DNA from: Ascochyta rabiei
Taxonomy: Eukaryota > Ascomycota > Dothideomycetes > Pleosporales > Didymellaceae
DNA: 64,000 nucleotides
Direction of reading: 5' to 3'
NCBI RefSeq assembly: GCF_004011695.2
Contig: NC_082406.1
Location: 2,728,001 to 2,792,000 of the forward strand
The translations under genes and the position numbers were made by a program. Shown one piece after another: positions 22,056 to 34,054 of this stretch; position 1 is the first letter of the stretch; each line of letters opens with the position of its first letter. The notes beneath the pieces were generated by a model. That model was given only the letters and a program-made list of their open reading frames with translations. It made no database searches and had not been told where the DNA came from.

Positions 22056-25000
22056 ATAAAGAGTCTTACTAACACTACTAAAAATACCCTTTTAATATGT
22101 TGCTATTAATAATGCGTAATTTAATAATAATTCTTGTAGATTATATAACCTACACACCTTAGTTATATTAACTACAGACCTACTGCGCCTCTCTAGACGT
22201 ATAGGAGAAGATAGACCTAAATTAGACTATCCCTCTAAGGACTAAGCTACAAGTACCTAACGCCCTAGACATTACTAACTATAAGAGGAGGCTAGCCCTT
22301 AGCAATAGTAGACAAGGAAACCCTTAGCTTCTAGAAATCCTATCTAAACTATTAGCTAACAGCCTAAAAGCATAGAAGGAAGAGAATAACTATTAGAAGA
22401 GCTGCCTTAAATCCTATAAGATAGCGGATAGAAACTACTCTAAGAAACAAACTAACCTAGATAAGGTAGTAATGTTTATCTAAAGCTTAGTATTACCTTA
22501 CCTTATAAAGAACTGCTACTAACTAGGTAAATTAATTTATATATGGCTTATTAGCCTTAAATATATAGTTAGTATTAATGCTAAAGAAGAATAATTGCGC
22601 GCACGCTACTAATACCTAGCAGCCCTTAAACTAATAAGACAACCTAGGAGCTAGGATACCTAGCTCCTTAAGTATAATTATGCTGCAACTAATACTAAAA
22701 CTAAGGGTGTTACTAAATTATACAATATACAAGACACAATCTAAGACTTCTTAGATTTACTAATAAAAATAGCGCTAACTTAGGTAATAATATTCTAGGA
22801 CTATAGTAGATAAGAACAAAATATAACTTATAAAGAAATAATAAAACGCTTCTAAGAGTATATAAGTAAGTACTACCCTAAGGGGAGATAGTAAAGAAGC
22901 GCCTTTACTACAGGGAACAACTTAACTCTTACTACTAGTAGTAAATCTACCCTAGACACTAACAGAGACGCTTCTTATGTTGTTAAAGATGTATTATCCA
23001 CTTCTACTACATAGGGGAGTTAGGGAAGACCTTGTTAAAAACAGAATATTAGTTAAATAACTACATCTAAGCAGTCCCTAAGAGGGGATACAGCAGCAGC
23101 TAGAGAAGCAAAATCCCCTGCTTGTAGACAATGCTATAGACTAGAAGATTGCTACTATATCTATAAAGATAAAGCACTAGAATAGTTTACCCTACCTAAT
23201 AGAATTGCTAAGATAGTACAATTTAGGATAGAACAAAATACTAACCTTTAAGATTAGGTTAGATCTGCAAAACAAGCTTGTACTAAGACACTAGCTATTA
23301 AGATATCCTAAACACTAGAGGCACCTCTAGGATAACTATAGGGATAGAAGATATTAGTAATTAATATAAGTCTAGTTAAAGAATTATATAATATAGAGCT
23401 ACTAAGCTACCCTCTTAGGAACTCCTTTATCCTTAACTTAGGATTAACAATCTACATTACAAATAACAAGGACTAGATACAAGACCTTACTCTACCTATA
23501 TTAAATAACTACCTATAGGTAGGAAACTCCTAGGTATAGATATAGGGATATAGCACTGTCTATCTCTATCTATTAAACACAAGCTAACTAACTACTCTTA
23601 AACTACATAACGTAGCATAGTGCCTAGACATACTTTGCAACCTTATCTCTTTTTAACAACTACGTTAACAGGGCATCTAGTAGGACACAAAAGGAGATCT
23701 AACTTAGCTTAGATAAGTAGACAACACAGCTATTACATCCTTAGATAAATAATATAGATAATAGGTACTTAGGGAACAGCTATAAACAGCGTTTGTAATA
23801 TAATTAACATAAAGCTAAATGCCTAAGACTGCTACTACTCTGCTATAGCACAAGTAAATAGGGCACCCTAGAGCTGCTACTATTAAACACCTTATCTAAC
23901 AATCTTAGGGGGTAAGAGTTAGGGGTATTACTACAGTCTAATGTGATGCTTACAGACAGGCTAAGACTAAGAGGCAAATTAGTTAAACACTACAAATAAG
24001 CAATAAAGGACTAGAAGAATGCATAGTAATTAACTTCTACTTATATAAAGAAGGAAGTTTTACTAAGAAAAAGAGCTAATTGCTTGCTGTTAACAGGCAA
24101 TCTAGCTTCCTCTAGGACTTCTATTTTAAAGATAATTAACTAGAAAAGATAATTATCTACTTCCTAGACACTCTTATATAATTCCTGTTAAAACAATATA
24201 AGATCTAGGTTAAGGTAATTAAGTGTAATAGTAAAATTACTACAATAAAACTAGAAGTATTGCAATAGTGCGCTGCATAATTAATTAGGCTTAAGCCTTC
24301 TACACTAGACACCTAAGCACAGAACAGAGGTGCTAAACGCTTAGGGGGTGTAATAAAAGATAAGGCACGCACTATAAGATTGGACGCAAACCTACTATAG
24401 GAAATGTAGCTAGAGATTGTAAGGGCAGTAGTGTACCTACACAACTAAACACTAAGGTTATTAAATAACTAGAAAATACCCTATAATGTGTTCTTTACCT
24501 ATATAGCTTAACTAGCTAGCTTAAATATATAAAGCAGGAAAGTAAACTAGGCATATCTAAAAGTATATAGATGTAAAGCCTTTACTCTTATAAGTAACAC
24601 CCTTTAAGGAAAATTATAACTCTAGTAACTAGACCTAAGAGTATAGGTAGGATACCTAGTAGGGTACTAATCCTTAAACATATATTAGATATAGATTCCT
24701 ACTTTAGCAAATGTTATTAGCATAAGAGATGTGATCTTTAATAAGGATACTGTCTTTAGTAGCTAGACTTAGAACCTAATAGGCAACCTTATGCACAGCA
24801 CTCTTAAAGAGATAGTAATATAGATAAGAAGCGTAGAGCTTCTGCCTCTACCCTAAAATAAGGCTAAAATCTAGTCATTCTATAAGGACAACACTATTAC
24901 ACACTTAAATACAACAGAAGATTAACTAGGATATAATAATAGACAGAAAGCTAGATATATATATCTAACTCCCCCTCTAACTCTGCTACTAGTTGCGCTG

Positions 25001-26925
25001 TTGATAAATATGTTATTGTTATCCTAGTTAGTAAGAGGTGACAGCTAATTAGGAGCTGGCAGGTGGCACTGGTTAACTGCTAATTAGTTAGAATTAACGC
25101 TAGCGTAAGCTTAAGGAACTTTATAAACTATCCTGTAGAAAGCTGCATTTATAGCTGGTATATAAGGCAGATGTATAGGCACATATTAGGGAAATAATAT
25201 TAATAAGGCTAGGTTAAAACAAATGCTAATAAAGGGGCTTAAGCCTTATTAAAGCTAACTCCTACTAGAGCTAACAGCATAATTAAACCTAAAGGACTAC
25301 CTGCTTTATAAATAGTTTAAAGAAGCTAAGTAAGAACACCTTAGCAGCTATTAGAACATAAAGTTATAGTCTAAAGTACCCCTAACAAAGACTAAGGTAA
25401 TAGGACACTAGATACTTAATTGTATGTAGGTATACACGTACAAGCTTAATAAGAACTACTACCTACTTAAATATAAGGCGCAACTAGTAGTCTAAGGTAA
25501 CTAGTAATAAAATATTACTTCTAAAGATACCTACGCAGCAACACTAGCTAGCAGGTCCTTTAGAATGCTTATAGCAATTTTAGCAGCATATAACCTAGAA
25601 CTTAAGTAGTTTAATATTATAAACGCTTTTATTTATATATTAATTAATAGAGAAGTCTATATAAGGATGCTATATAGGTATTAGAAACTAGGCATAGTCC
25701 TATAGCTACACAAGGCACTATATAAACTAAGAATCTCTCTACTCCTCTAGTAGAAGGAATTTACATCTACTCTAATAAGCTATAGATTTATAGTTATTCC
25801 CTATAAACCCTACTACTTACTTAAGAATAGAGTTACTATCTTCTTCTATATAGATAATATTATTATAGCTTATTACCTAACTAGAAAATATAAGGCAGAT
25901 AATGCCCTTAGCTATATTACTAACAAATACTCTGTTACAGGAGGAAACAATCTGCAATAGTTCCTAGGAGTAGAGATAACCTAAGATTAAGACAACCTAA
26001 GGATCCTTCTCTTACAGGCGTTATACATTAATAAAATTAGCTCTCTAGTAGATAAGACAGACATATAACATAACACACTAATATTAAGTATTAAGCTTCT
26101 ACTAAATAAAGGGGAAGCTGCAGTATTAGAAATTAACAAATACTAGAGAAAGATTAGATCTCTCCTCTATACTGCGGTCACTACTAGGCCTAACATTGCC
26201 TTTGCTATATCTAGGCTGGCATAGTTTCTAACTAACCCTAGACAGCAGCACTATAACGTAGTAGATTAAGTACTATTATACCTATAAGGAACATAAGACC
26301 TATCCCTTACCTTTAGAGGCAACAGGCACCTAGTAGTTGCTAGTAATGCATTATTTGCTAATAATACCCTTAACAGGAAGAGCTCCTAAATATATACTAT
26401 TAAACTATATAGAGGACTTATTACCTAGAGAGCTAATAAATAAGACACAGTTACTACATTAACAACTAAAGTAGAGCTACTTGCCCTAGCACAGGTAGCT
26501 AAGGAAGCTATCTTTATCTTATAACTATTGTTAGAACTTAGTATATACCTCTTATAATTAACAATTACTATTTAATATAATAATACCTAGACTATCTAAT
26601 TAATTAATAAGGAAGTCTTAAAACTTTAAACTAAACTACAATATGTAGACATTTACAACTACTAGCTATAATAAGAGGTAAATAAAGGCACTATAATAGT
26701 AACCTATGTCCTATTTATTAAGATGTTAGCTAACAGACTTACAAAGGCTCTGCCTGTAAGTAAGTAGTTAACCTTTCTAAGGCAGCTAGGACTAGAGAAA
26801 CATACTAAACGAAGAAAGCTAGCTAACACCTAGATAGAATTACTTAACTAAAAGCTTACTGACCTAGAGGTACAATAAGAGCTAATTATGTCCAGCTTTA
26901 ATAGGGCCTTAAAGCTAAGGGGGTG

Positions 26926-27088
26926 TGTCAGATAACTAACCTTGCTGAACCAAGTTAGGGGGGTTAGGGTTAACCTTGGTTAACTTAGGGGCTAGCGACA
27001 CACACACATAAAATTAGCTATTAAGACAGATAATTATTAATTAATCACCTTTATTATTATCTTTGCATATTAAGCATATTATCTGACA
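26926..27088 (+). repeat. 3' LTR of the first Copia element
   Basis: 163 bp, TGTCAG...CTGACA, directly after a polypurine tract and followed by the TAGGG duplication. Confidence 0.9.
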
Positions 27089-27103
27089 TAGGGGTGTTTA
27101 AAA

Positions 27104-27779
27104 TATCAAGTTTAACACTTTAGATAAAGTCTAAAAGTTATTATCTAATTAGATCTTAGGGACAAGTAAAGTTATAGAGGTTCTTAAGAAGGTAGTTGCC
27201 TAGTTATAAACCTTAGTTGTCAGGCTCTGGCAATGACTTAGCCTCTCAGCCTCCGGCCTGTGGCAGTGGGGTCCACCTCTGACCTGGTATGGCAATTAAG
27301 TACTGTTCTGGCCACAGGCTCACTATCTGAGTGAGCGTTGATACCTTTTGGAGGTTTGCCTGGCACAGTGGGTCAGAGCCGTGTCCTGACATTAGTAACT
27401 AGGGCCTGTAATAAGTAGTACAGAGTATACTCTCTACTTTAAGAGCAGGGTTAAGATATTTTTATAGAAAAGTTAATTAATAAGGTTAAACACAAACTAT
27501 AGGGGTTGTAATTCTGTAATCTAAATACTGAGTAGATATAATGCTTATTGATGAGCAACTAGGGTTAGTCTAATAAAATACAGGAGGGTGATTATAGACG
27601 AGCATATTGTACTATACTTGTTGACAGGTAGTTAAGTATGTTATGCTCGTTAACAAGCAGTTACGTGACTACTTTGTGTGTTCTGTCTTTATCCACTTGT
27701 CGTTCCTTCAGGAGAGGAGCCAGGGGTTTAGTTGGCTAGTACTTATTGCTGTGCCGTCCTCTGGCATAGGATCGAAACA
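27104..27779 (+). repeat. Solo LTR (family A) split by a 174-bp insertion
   Basis: Matches the solo LTR at 16916-17410 over its length, in the opposite orientation, ending at GAAACA. Its 5' end is diverged near 27104. No target duplication is visible. A short non-RIP insertion lies at 27218-27391. Confidence 0.75.
27218..27391. mobile_element. 174-bp MITE-like element with TTAGT duplication
   Basis: Starts TGTCAGG and ends CCTGACA, with partly matching subterminal sequence (CTCTGGC / GGCTCTGAC). It is flanked by TTAGT on both sides (27213-27217, 27392-27396). It is GC-rich and lacks the TA saturation of the LTR around it, so it either inserted after RIP or is too short to be a RIP target. 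It has no coding capacity. Confidence 0.8.
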
Positions 27780-28458
27780 CGAGTATGCGTACGTCCCATA
27801 CTACAGAAGCAGAAAGAAAGAGAAGAAAGAAGAGTTTGTCTCTTCTCGTATAAGATAAAGCTTGGTGCTAAGCTGTGTTCTGCAATCATGTGTGCAGGTC
27901 CAGTATGTAGTTTATACAATCAGGGCCTAGCCTATCACACTATGTCTATCCATAAACAAAAGAGTTTTAGGGGATTCAAAGACCTATTTACCAGCATAAG
28001 ATCATCTTACATAACTCATTAGTTAAGGACAGTACTAAATGCTCAGTCATGCTCTTAGTGGATGTGCTTACTTGCAGATATGTTGGTGTTATTGCTTACA
28101 ATCATTTGTGTTAGCACCAAAATAAGGCTACACAGCCACAAGAGCCAGCAGCTTGGCTTAGAGGAAATAAGACGCTACTCGTATTATCAGTGCGGGTAGG
28201 TCCGCATTAGGAAGATGCTTCGATATCAAGTACCAACTAGGGTAGTAACTACGCATAAACAAGCGCGCGACAATCGCCACAAGGCTGATAGTGACTTCTT
28301 GCTCGTGTAGCAACATTATGAGGTCCAGATAAAGCCTGTCTGTCAATCTAAAGGGTTTTCAAGGCGCATGTTTGGTATATTAAGAGACGATAATAGTCTA
28401 CAGTAGGCTGAGTAACTTTTGACAAAAGGCTGTAGATTAATCCGATGCGCTCGGAGGA
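27780..28458. other. Intergenic at the left edge of the second gene island
   Basis: Composition returns to normal. Small frames (27732-28022 plus, 28158-28346 minus) have no recognisable character. Confidence 0.4.
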
Positions 28459-28794
28459 CTAGAGTCGCTCAATCTCAAAGTACCTGCAATCCGTCCCACC
28501 ACAGGGTGCGACCCATGATCCAGGGATATACCTTAATGACGCTGCGAGCACGTTCTGCGGAGATCGGCCGTGTAGACAAGCGAACGTAGCGTAATATAGC
28601 CGCATTCGTGCGCCACCTCTAGTCGACAGAAAGGTCTCGCCTTTGCACACAAATGCGCTTGATTCCACAGCCGCAGTCGAGGTACTTTTAATTACCGCCA
28701 GTTGTTGCTGGATTTTGCTACAATCGCGGGATTTGTAGAGGGACGGAGTGGACACAAGAGCGATAGCGGCACCAACAGGAGTAGAACAGACCAA
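28459..28794 (-). CDS. Hypothetical 111-residue ORF
   Basis: A continuous minus-strand frame with Ser/Thr/Ala-rich N-terminus and a C-terminal part ('LRYIPGSWVAPCGGTDCRYF') of normal composition. No domain recognised. It lies downstream of the coiled-coil gene at 28881 on the same strand and could be an extra exon or chance. Confidence 0.25.
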   Translation of the reverse strand: MVCSTPVGAAIALVSTPSLYKSRDCSKIQQQLAVIKSTSTAAVESSAFVCKGETFLSTRGGARMRLYYATFACLHGRSPQNVLAASLRYIPGSWVAPCGGTDCRYFEIERL

Positions 28795-28880
28795 CGGTTA
28801 CAACATTATCTAGGTCTACGTCTAATATAGGCTATACATGTAATTAGCCCTCCAAACAAGAGACTGTATGTATGGACACA

Positions 28881-29627
28881 TTACTGGTCGTGATTGGCGA
28901 CATCGTCCCATAGCTCCGCCTCAAGCCTCTGGAAGTTGTCAATTGCGTGTGGAAGAGATGCAACCACTGGCTCGGTCTTCTGTTGCAGGTACAGAGTAGC
29001 CGCATGCTTCCCCTGATGGTGGTACAGTTTAGCCCTGAGCTGCCCGTTCTTCTGCGTCAGTTCTTCTACCACTTGAGAGAGACTTGGTGTTGATTTCTTC
29101 TTTGCCGCTTGCACTCGGCCTTGTGTAGCTTCGATCGCTAACGTCGAGCCTTTGTGGCTGGCGGTCCTGAGGTCAATAGCTGCTGGTGCTGGCGGTGCGC
29201 TGTTGTGGCTCGACAGAAGCCTGTCTCGACCTCGTTTATATTCAAGCATGGCGAGATATGCCATTAGAGAAGCAGAACCTTCTAAGAAGGGGGTGCAGGT
29301 ACGCGACTTATACAGCTTAGGGGGTAAAGCGCTGGAGGGTAGGATATTGGGCACTTCCGTAGGCCGCATATGTGCGCCGCGACCCAGAAACAGTCCTGCA
29401 TGCCTGTCGGAGCGCGCACGTGGTCTTAGCAGATATGCTGCTCCTGGGTCGCGCGAGAGCCCATCGAAGAAAGGCCCCTCGCTCGGGCTCCGTCTACTCG
29501 AGCAGATGGGCACCACCTGGTTGGTCGCTTCGATGATGTTCATCCTGTTACTGAAAAACGCCAAAGCCTTCAACACAACAGCTGTACGCAGTAGAATAAT
29601 TGTCAAGTCGCTGGCACGAGTAATCAC
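28881..29627 (-). CDS. Hypothetical protein with C-terminal coiled coil
   Basis: 248 residues from the first Met, or 127 residues from the internal Met at 29264 ('MAYLAMLEYKRGRDRLL'), which looks like the truer start because the upstream part has no protein-like pattern. The C-terminal half 'SLSQVVEELTQKNGQLRAKL' followed by 'HAIDNFQRLEAELW' is a clear heptad coiled coil. This arrangement resembles a widespread family of small fungal proteins of unknown function. No membrane segment or catalytic motif is visible. Confidence 0.5.
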   Translation of the reverse strand: MITRASDLTIILLRTAVVLKALAFFSNRMNIIEATNQVVPICSSRRSPSEGPFFDGLSRDPGAAYLLRPRARSDRHAGLFLGRGAHMRPTEVPNILPSSALPPKLYKSRTCTPFLEGSASLMAYLAMLEYKRGRDRLLSSHNSAPPAPAAIDLRTASHKGSTLAIEATQGRVQAAKKKSTPSLSQVVEELTQKNGQLRAKLYHHQGKHAATLYLQQKTEPVVASLPHAIDNFQRLEAELWDDVANHDQ

Positions 29628-30550
29628 TGTTAAACTAGCAGAAGAAGGCTCTTGATCACAGGTGGCTGGGAAATGTCCTCGCTCTGCAGGAGCATGATCT
29701 CAGGCGTGTATAGAGAGTATTATCTGCTTCAATTCTCCTGCACGAAAATTTCTATCCCCCAATGACACAAATCGCAAATGCTTGCAGGGTCAACAGGCAA
29801 TGGGGCTCAGCAGAATGCTCCCACCTCACAAGAGGCCGGTCCAGCGGACTTCGAGCATTTGTTCTGCCGTTTGCAGAGAGTGCGTCGACCCGCAATGAAT
29901 GTGTGTAAAGTGAACCCTGGAGTAACATCCCGAATTACTCGTTCGTTGGTATCTTTGCAGCTCATGTTCTACAAAAACCCACGATACAGTATAGTCATAA
30001 AGGAATAAGCACGATTGCGTACTCTAAAGCTCTTGCCCGTGCGGTCTATGCGAACTCCACGGCATGGTAATGATTAGTGTGCCGAGACAACTCACGCCGG
30101 AATCTATGCATGCAGGTCCCTGCCTGTTAAAGACCGGTACATTTCCCATACAGTAGCATGGAGAGTCAAATACTCGTTGGACCTCATAAAAGAGGCTCCG
30201 CCATTCCAGAATCAGGATGCGGTGATAAGCATCATCCATGGCTCGCGTGATGACTTTGTTCCATCCGAAAGCTCGCATGAGGGACCGTACCGAGCGGGAG
30301 ACGACACAGATAGGAGGATATTGCGGATCTGTTCCATACCGGTGACCAATTGCAGTGAACGCATTCAAGTACAGTCGAGTAGTTCAACATTAGACAGACC
30401 AACATCAACAAGGGTTAGTAGCAATAATGAGTCCGCGAGCTCGGTAGTACGGAGCGACGGCCAGGAGAGTTTTCTTCACATTACATCCTAAATAGTTCCG
30501 TACATGTCGAAGTGCTACACTCTCGTCATGCAGCATAGAAGGTCTATAGC
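29628..30550. other. Gene-poor stretch
   Basis: Several small frames exist on both strands (29778-30008 plus, 30024-30368 minus, 30177-30491 plus), none with a recognisable domain. I see nothing supported here. Confidence 0.35.
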
Positions 30551-30821
30551 TCAGGAAGAATTGTCTTCGTCACTATTAGCCAGTTTCAAGAAGGCCACCT
30601 TGTTGGCAACGCGATTAATCCATAGGCCAGAATTAAGGTTGAAGAACTCATGCCCTTGCTGACTTTCCCCGGTGTGAGCGATCCACAAGTGGAGTCCGGT
30701 ATGCTGGAAGTAACGAGGCTTCACAAGTGCATTTAAAGCAGCCCTGAATATACAGCTGCAATTTGCTCTCGTCTTGAGTGAGTTGCGGCGTGCACCATCG
30801 ATGTAGCTTGCCCTTCCGCAC
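30551..30821 (-). other. Possible minus-strand coding fragment
   Basis: The minus frame ending at 30551 has protein-like composition ('HEFFNLNSGLWINRVANKVA') but no recognised family. Upstream it runs antisense into the dynamin fragment. It may be a remnant exon. Confidence 0.2.
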
Positions 30822-31262
30822 CTTGGCCTACCTCGAGCTAGTGTTGAAGAGCAACGCCTGTATCTGCTCATTCTTGGTCAAACATTCCAGTGCCTGACTA
30901 AAGCCGCTGTGGATAGAATATATAACGACGCTTCTTCAGCGACGCCAAGACTGACGCCGGCTATCAGAAACGCATTCGTGCTGTCGTGCAGAATCTCAAC
31001 CAGTCATTCGCCAGAACCTTGGCGCGTGAGAGCCACTACTGCGCTATCATCGATTCGTCCGATGGCGATTCTGTGCAAGAGGGCAGTCCAAAAGCCAAGG
31101 TCCTCACACAAATCTGTTTTCTTGACCGTATCGAAACTTTGATGAAGCGAACTTGAGGTTGTGAACTTCTCGGCACTTCTAACCCAACGATAATATCCGA
31201 TCTTTTTCTCCAGCAATCAAGTCCTTGGGAAACGTTTCCCAAACAACACATTGAGCCAAATG
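30822..31262 (+). pseudogene. Duplicated dynamin stalk fragment
   Basis: About 440 bp align with 11693-12130 of the dynamin-like gene. Matching blocks include GGCCTACC-CGAGCTA, TGACTAAAGCCGCTGTGGAT, CAGAAACGCATTCGTGCTGT and ATCCGATCT at the end. It carries frameshifts and stops, has no GTPase or effector region and begins and ends abruptly. Divergence is scattered rather than purely C-to-T, so it is an old partial copy, either from the same gene or from a lost paralogue. Confidence 0.85.
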
Positions 31263-31880
31263 GTTGGTAGCTGACATTATATCATTGCGCTAATATAGAA
31301 CGGGTTGAGATCGTCGATCTCCAATATCAGCTAGAAACTCACCTAGTGTTGGAGGTCGCCAGACAGGAGACGGAGTCATGATGACTGACACAGCGATTGC
31401 TACAGGCGGGGCCGAACGAAAAGATGTGGGTGGCGGTAGCGGAGCAGGTGCTGAAATCGGCACATATATACAGGTCGTTAGAGAAGTCGTACCTGGAGCA
31501 GATGTAGGAATCGATTGAGACAATTCTGATAGTGGTTGTTGGTGTTTGTCGAGTCAACTACCAAAACCCAGTTTCAGAAATGCACTGCCGAATTGCAAAC
31601 TGCTTATGGTGGGCATGAGTGTGTCAATACAAACCGCGCTAAGATGCTGCCGGGGGAAAGAAAGTGGCAGATCCTGGAAGATGATCTTCGGTTGTCAACG
31701 CATTGCCGCTCTTCAAGGGCTCTATGAGCTTCGGTAATATCATCCAGACAGGATCACTATTTTCCTAAACATCGAAGCAATACTACGGTAGTGGAATTAT
31801 AGCGTTGTAATGGCCAGATAGTTACTAGTGTTAGATACATCCATTCTGAGGGATTTGGCTATTGAGATTACTGAGACACC
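31263..31880. other. Intergenic downstream of the MYND gene
   Basis: No supported gene. A Pro/Ala-rich minus frame at 31290-31523 has low complexity and is probably noise. Confidence 0.35.
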
Positions 31881-32869
31881 TCATGAAGTAATTTTCAGCA
31901 GATGCGCCTGCAACGCAGCAACGAACGTGTCAAATTCATCCTTCCACTCTGCAGAAGACCCTTTGAGTAAATTTTCCTCGGCGCCCTGATCAATGAACCT
32001 AGCAAAATGTAGCCGAGCTCTCCGCTCTGCACGCAGATCCTCTCGCTGTGCCCTTGTCCTATTCATGAATGCAAGCGTCGCATAGTAGTCCAAGTCTTTT
32101 GTCTCCGTCGAATCGTACGTGGCAGGCGCACTCACGATTTGGCACGATTTGTCTGCAATGTACTTGTTATACGGAACAAGCACATCTCTGAACCCATACT
32201 GGCTGCCCGCCGCGTCGAGTATCCATGTTTCGCTTGTCGAACGCAGTCGCACTTTCAACACGGTGTGCGGGACTGCGCTAGCGTCCGGTCCTGGAACGAG
32301 TTTTGTAGAAAAACGTGGTTTTCCAATGTGAACATCTAGTATCTCGATCGTAGAAGCTAGTCCTGTTGGATGCTTAATAACAAGGTCTACTATACGTTAC
32401 TGTAGTAAGAATATGTTGCACCTTTAAGCAATTTCCGGACCAAAGGGCCTAATAGCGCCATTGCCAGTGTGCATTGATTGTTCAGCAGAGCGGCTTCTCT
32501 ATGTTCAGGGTTGGTAGTGAGATGTGCCGGAAAGCGAACAAACTTTGTCCGTGTTGACATAGATCGTAGATGCTGATATAGGCAGAGAGCGCCGTCCTGT
32601 TGTTCAATTTTTTCCAGGTCAACATCGTATCGGACTTCTCTGTATGTCAACAGAGTTGCTTTGAATATTTGCGCTGCTCGGAGAAGTGTGGTTCGTCGAC
32701 CGAGGGCACAGCAGTGTGCTTTATGCTGCGGCCAGTGCTGGGTTTGGCATGTCCGGTTACAATACATGGTACATGTTGCATCGCCTCGGTTGTATTCTGG
32801 CACATCTAGGCAGCCTCCACATCGCATTATTGCTTTGTCCACTCCGCAGCTTGCGCAAGCTGATGCCAT
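31881..32869 (-). CDS. MYND-type zinc-finger protein
   Basis: MYND fingers bind proline-rich partner peptides and often sit in regulatory or methyltransferase proteins. From ATG 32869 (context AAGATGG) the N-terminus carries the complete finger: CASC, RCGGC, TMYCNRTCQTQHWPQHKAHC. The rest is a globular domain ('FVRFPAHLTTNPEHREAALL', 'TIEILDVHIGKPRFSTKLV', 'YGFRDVLVPYNKYIADKS') typical of fungal MYND proteins of unknown function. The first frame runs to 'LVRKLLKG' and the second starts 'DLVIKHPTGL'. They join in frame if 32 nt (32390-32421, GTGCAA...TATAG) are removed, giving 318 residues. This is either an exceptionally short intron or a small insertion that breaks the gene. Family call is secure; gene integrity depends on that join. 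Confidence 0.75.
32390..32421 (-). other. Candidate 32-nt intron in the MYND gene
   Basis: GT...AG ends with a TTACTAC-like branch region. Removal gives a phase-1 join (Lys-Val-Asp-Leu) that restores the frame. It is far below the usual fungal minimum of about 45 nt, so a deletion-shrunken intron or a frameshifting indel are alternatives. Confidence 0.4.
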
Positions 32870-33228
32870 CTTGAAGTGCCAAGCGACAGGGTGTTGTGGG
32901 GAAGAGATCGGAATAGACTGGGAGTGCAGAAGAATCAAAGAAGCCAAAGACAATATGCTGCTATCTGGGGAAATGTATTCTTCTATCTACTAGTGTTGTT
33001 CCCCGCAACTGTGTACCACGTCACACGCTGATGAATCGCTACTTTCTTCCGCCAATTACGTTGGGAATGCATCACCACAAGTCAGCCTTGGCGTTGATAT
33101 CCTGTCCGCACGGGTCGCATGGACGCTGCATCTGTTACTGTCAGGACCTGAGGCAGTATTTACCCAAAGGTCAATTCACAACACAGGTTATTCAGTCGTA
33201 CTTCTTTAAGCCATGTGTTTCTACTTGC
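32870..33228. other. Intergenic between MYND gene and C2H2 gene
   Basis: About 360 bp holding the MYND promoter and the 3' end of the C2H2 gene. No coding signal. Confidence 0.4.
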
Positions 33229-33970
33229 TTACTCTCCATCAAGGTTATGACGATTTTCCAGCCACTTGATCAACTTGCCTATCTTTCCTGCGTACAAGAC
33301 CTGGTTGCATGCTTTGCTAAACACGTTTTGGAATAGACCCGATATCCTTGTGAAGCCTATGTCGCACCCGGGACATCTGAATGGATAAACCGTCTCACTG
33401 TACTCAGATTGTTGATCGTCACGATTGAGTAGTTCATCTCGATAGTCTTCATCTCGATAAGCCTTCCACTGGGAACATATGGTAGCGGACTCGTTCAGAT
33501 CGAAAATTTGGATCTCGAATGGACATGAGCCGGACTCCAAGTGTAAGATCATTGCAGGATAGGTTGTAAACTTCCTGTAGCAGCCGTAGCATTCGATCGA
33601 TCGTTCTAAATGCACCATCTTACGCTAGAACTTGTGTTAACGTTGACACAAAAGCATGAGTTCTCTACGCACGCGATGGAGGTTGCTGGGGCTTTTAAAA
33701 TGCGTCTCACAAGCCTGGCAAAAAAACTCTTCTTTCAGGTGTTTCAAATACTGCAGTAATCCAGCGACCCACGCCATCCCTTCCACATCATCGCAGCCCT
33801 GGCACACAGCTCGGTGCTTTGTCTTTCGATAATGGCCAAGCAACTTGTCCTCAGTCGATCCATCAAAACCACAGGTTTCACACCGATTGTGGCTAGCGGA
33901 ATCATCGTGATGCTGGTGTATTGCTTGTTGTGAGGCGAACTTCCGTTCGCACCGAGAACAGTACGCCTTC
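33229..33970 (-). CDS. C2H2-type zinc-finger protein (5' end not resolved)
   Basis: Two exons are visible: 33673-33970 and 33229-33624, joined by a 48-nt phase-0 intron (33625-33672, GTGCGT...TCTAG) that links 'SPSNLHR' to 'RKMVHLERSIECYGC'. The fingers in order are YCSRCERKF with a paired His (HQHHDDSASH), RCETCGFDGSTEDKLLGHYR, CQGCDD, FFCQACETHFKSP, ECYGCYRKF and RCPGCDIGF. The C-terminal 'AGKIGKLIKWLENRH' is characteristic of a fungal multi-finger family of unknown role. The last finger has Asn where His is expected (FQNVF). Upstream of 33970 an acceptor-like CAG and CTGAC branch suggest another 5' exon, not identified. Confidence 0.7.
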
Positions 33971-34054
33971 CTGCTTACCCTGTCAGCGGAGTGTTAATGG
34001 TAGCTTTGATTTGAACGGCACTCTTATCCCATAGGGGTACGTACGGATATATGT

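Larger units (their letters stand above)
21894..27088 (+). mobile_element. Complete Copia-type LTR retrotransposon, RIP-degraded
   Basis: Two LTRs (21894-22055 and 26926-27088, TGTCAGATAAC...CTRACA) are flanked by identical 5-bp duplications TAGGG (21889-21893, 27089-27093). A polypurine tract (AAGCTAAGGGGG) precedes the 3' LTR. In the plus strand the Gag zinc knuckle is recognisable near 23125 (CRQCYRLEDCYY). The reverse transcriptase active site reads FFYIDNIII near 25840, a RIP version of FFYVDDIII. The RNase H end reads 'ANRLTKALPV' near 26730, matching the Ty1/Copia 'ADxLTKAL' motif. Domain order and strand fit Copia. Stops throughout make it dead. It is 5,195 bp long. Confidence 0.9.

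Noticed and set aside
21894..27088. One of the LTR elements as possibly active
   Set aside because: The reverse transcriptase active site is mutated (YVDD to YIDN) and stops occur throughout; the other complete elements are also inactivated.
29778..30491. Small ORFs on both strands between the coiled-coil gene and the dynamin fragment
   Set aside because: No recognisable domain, splice pattern or start context; indistinguishable from chance.
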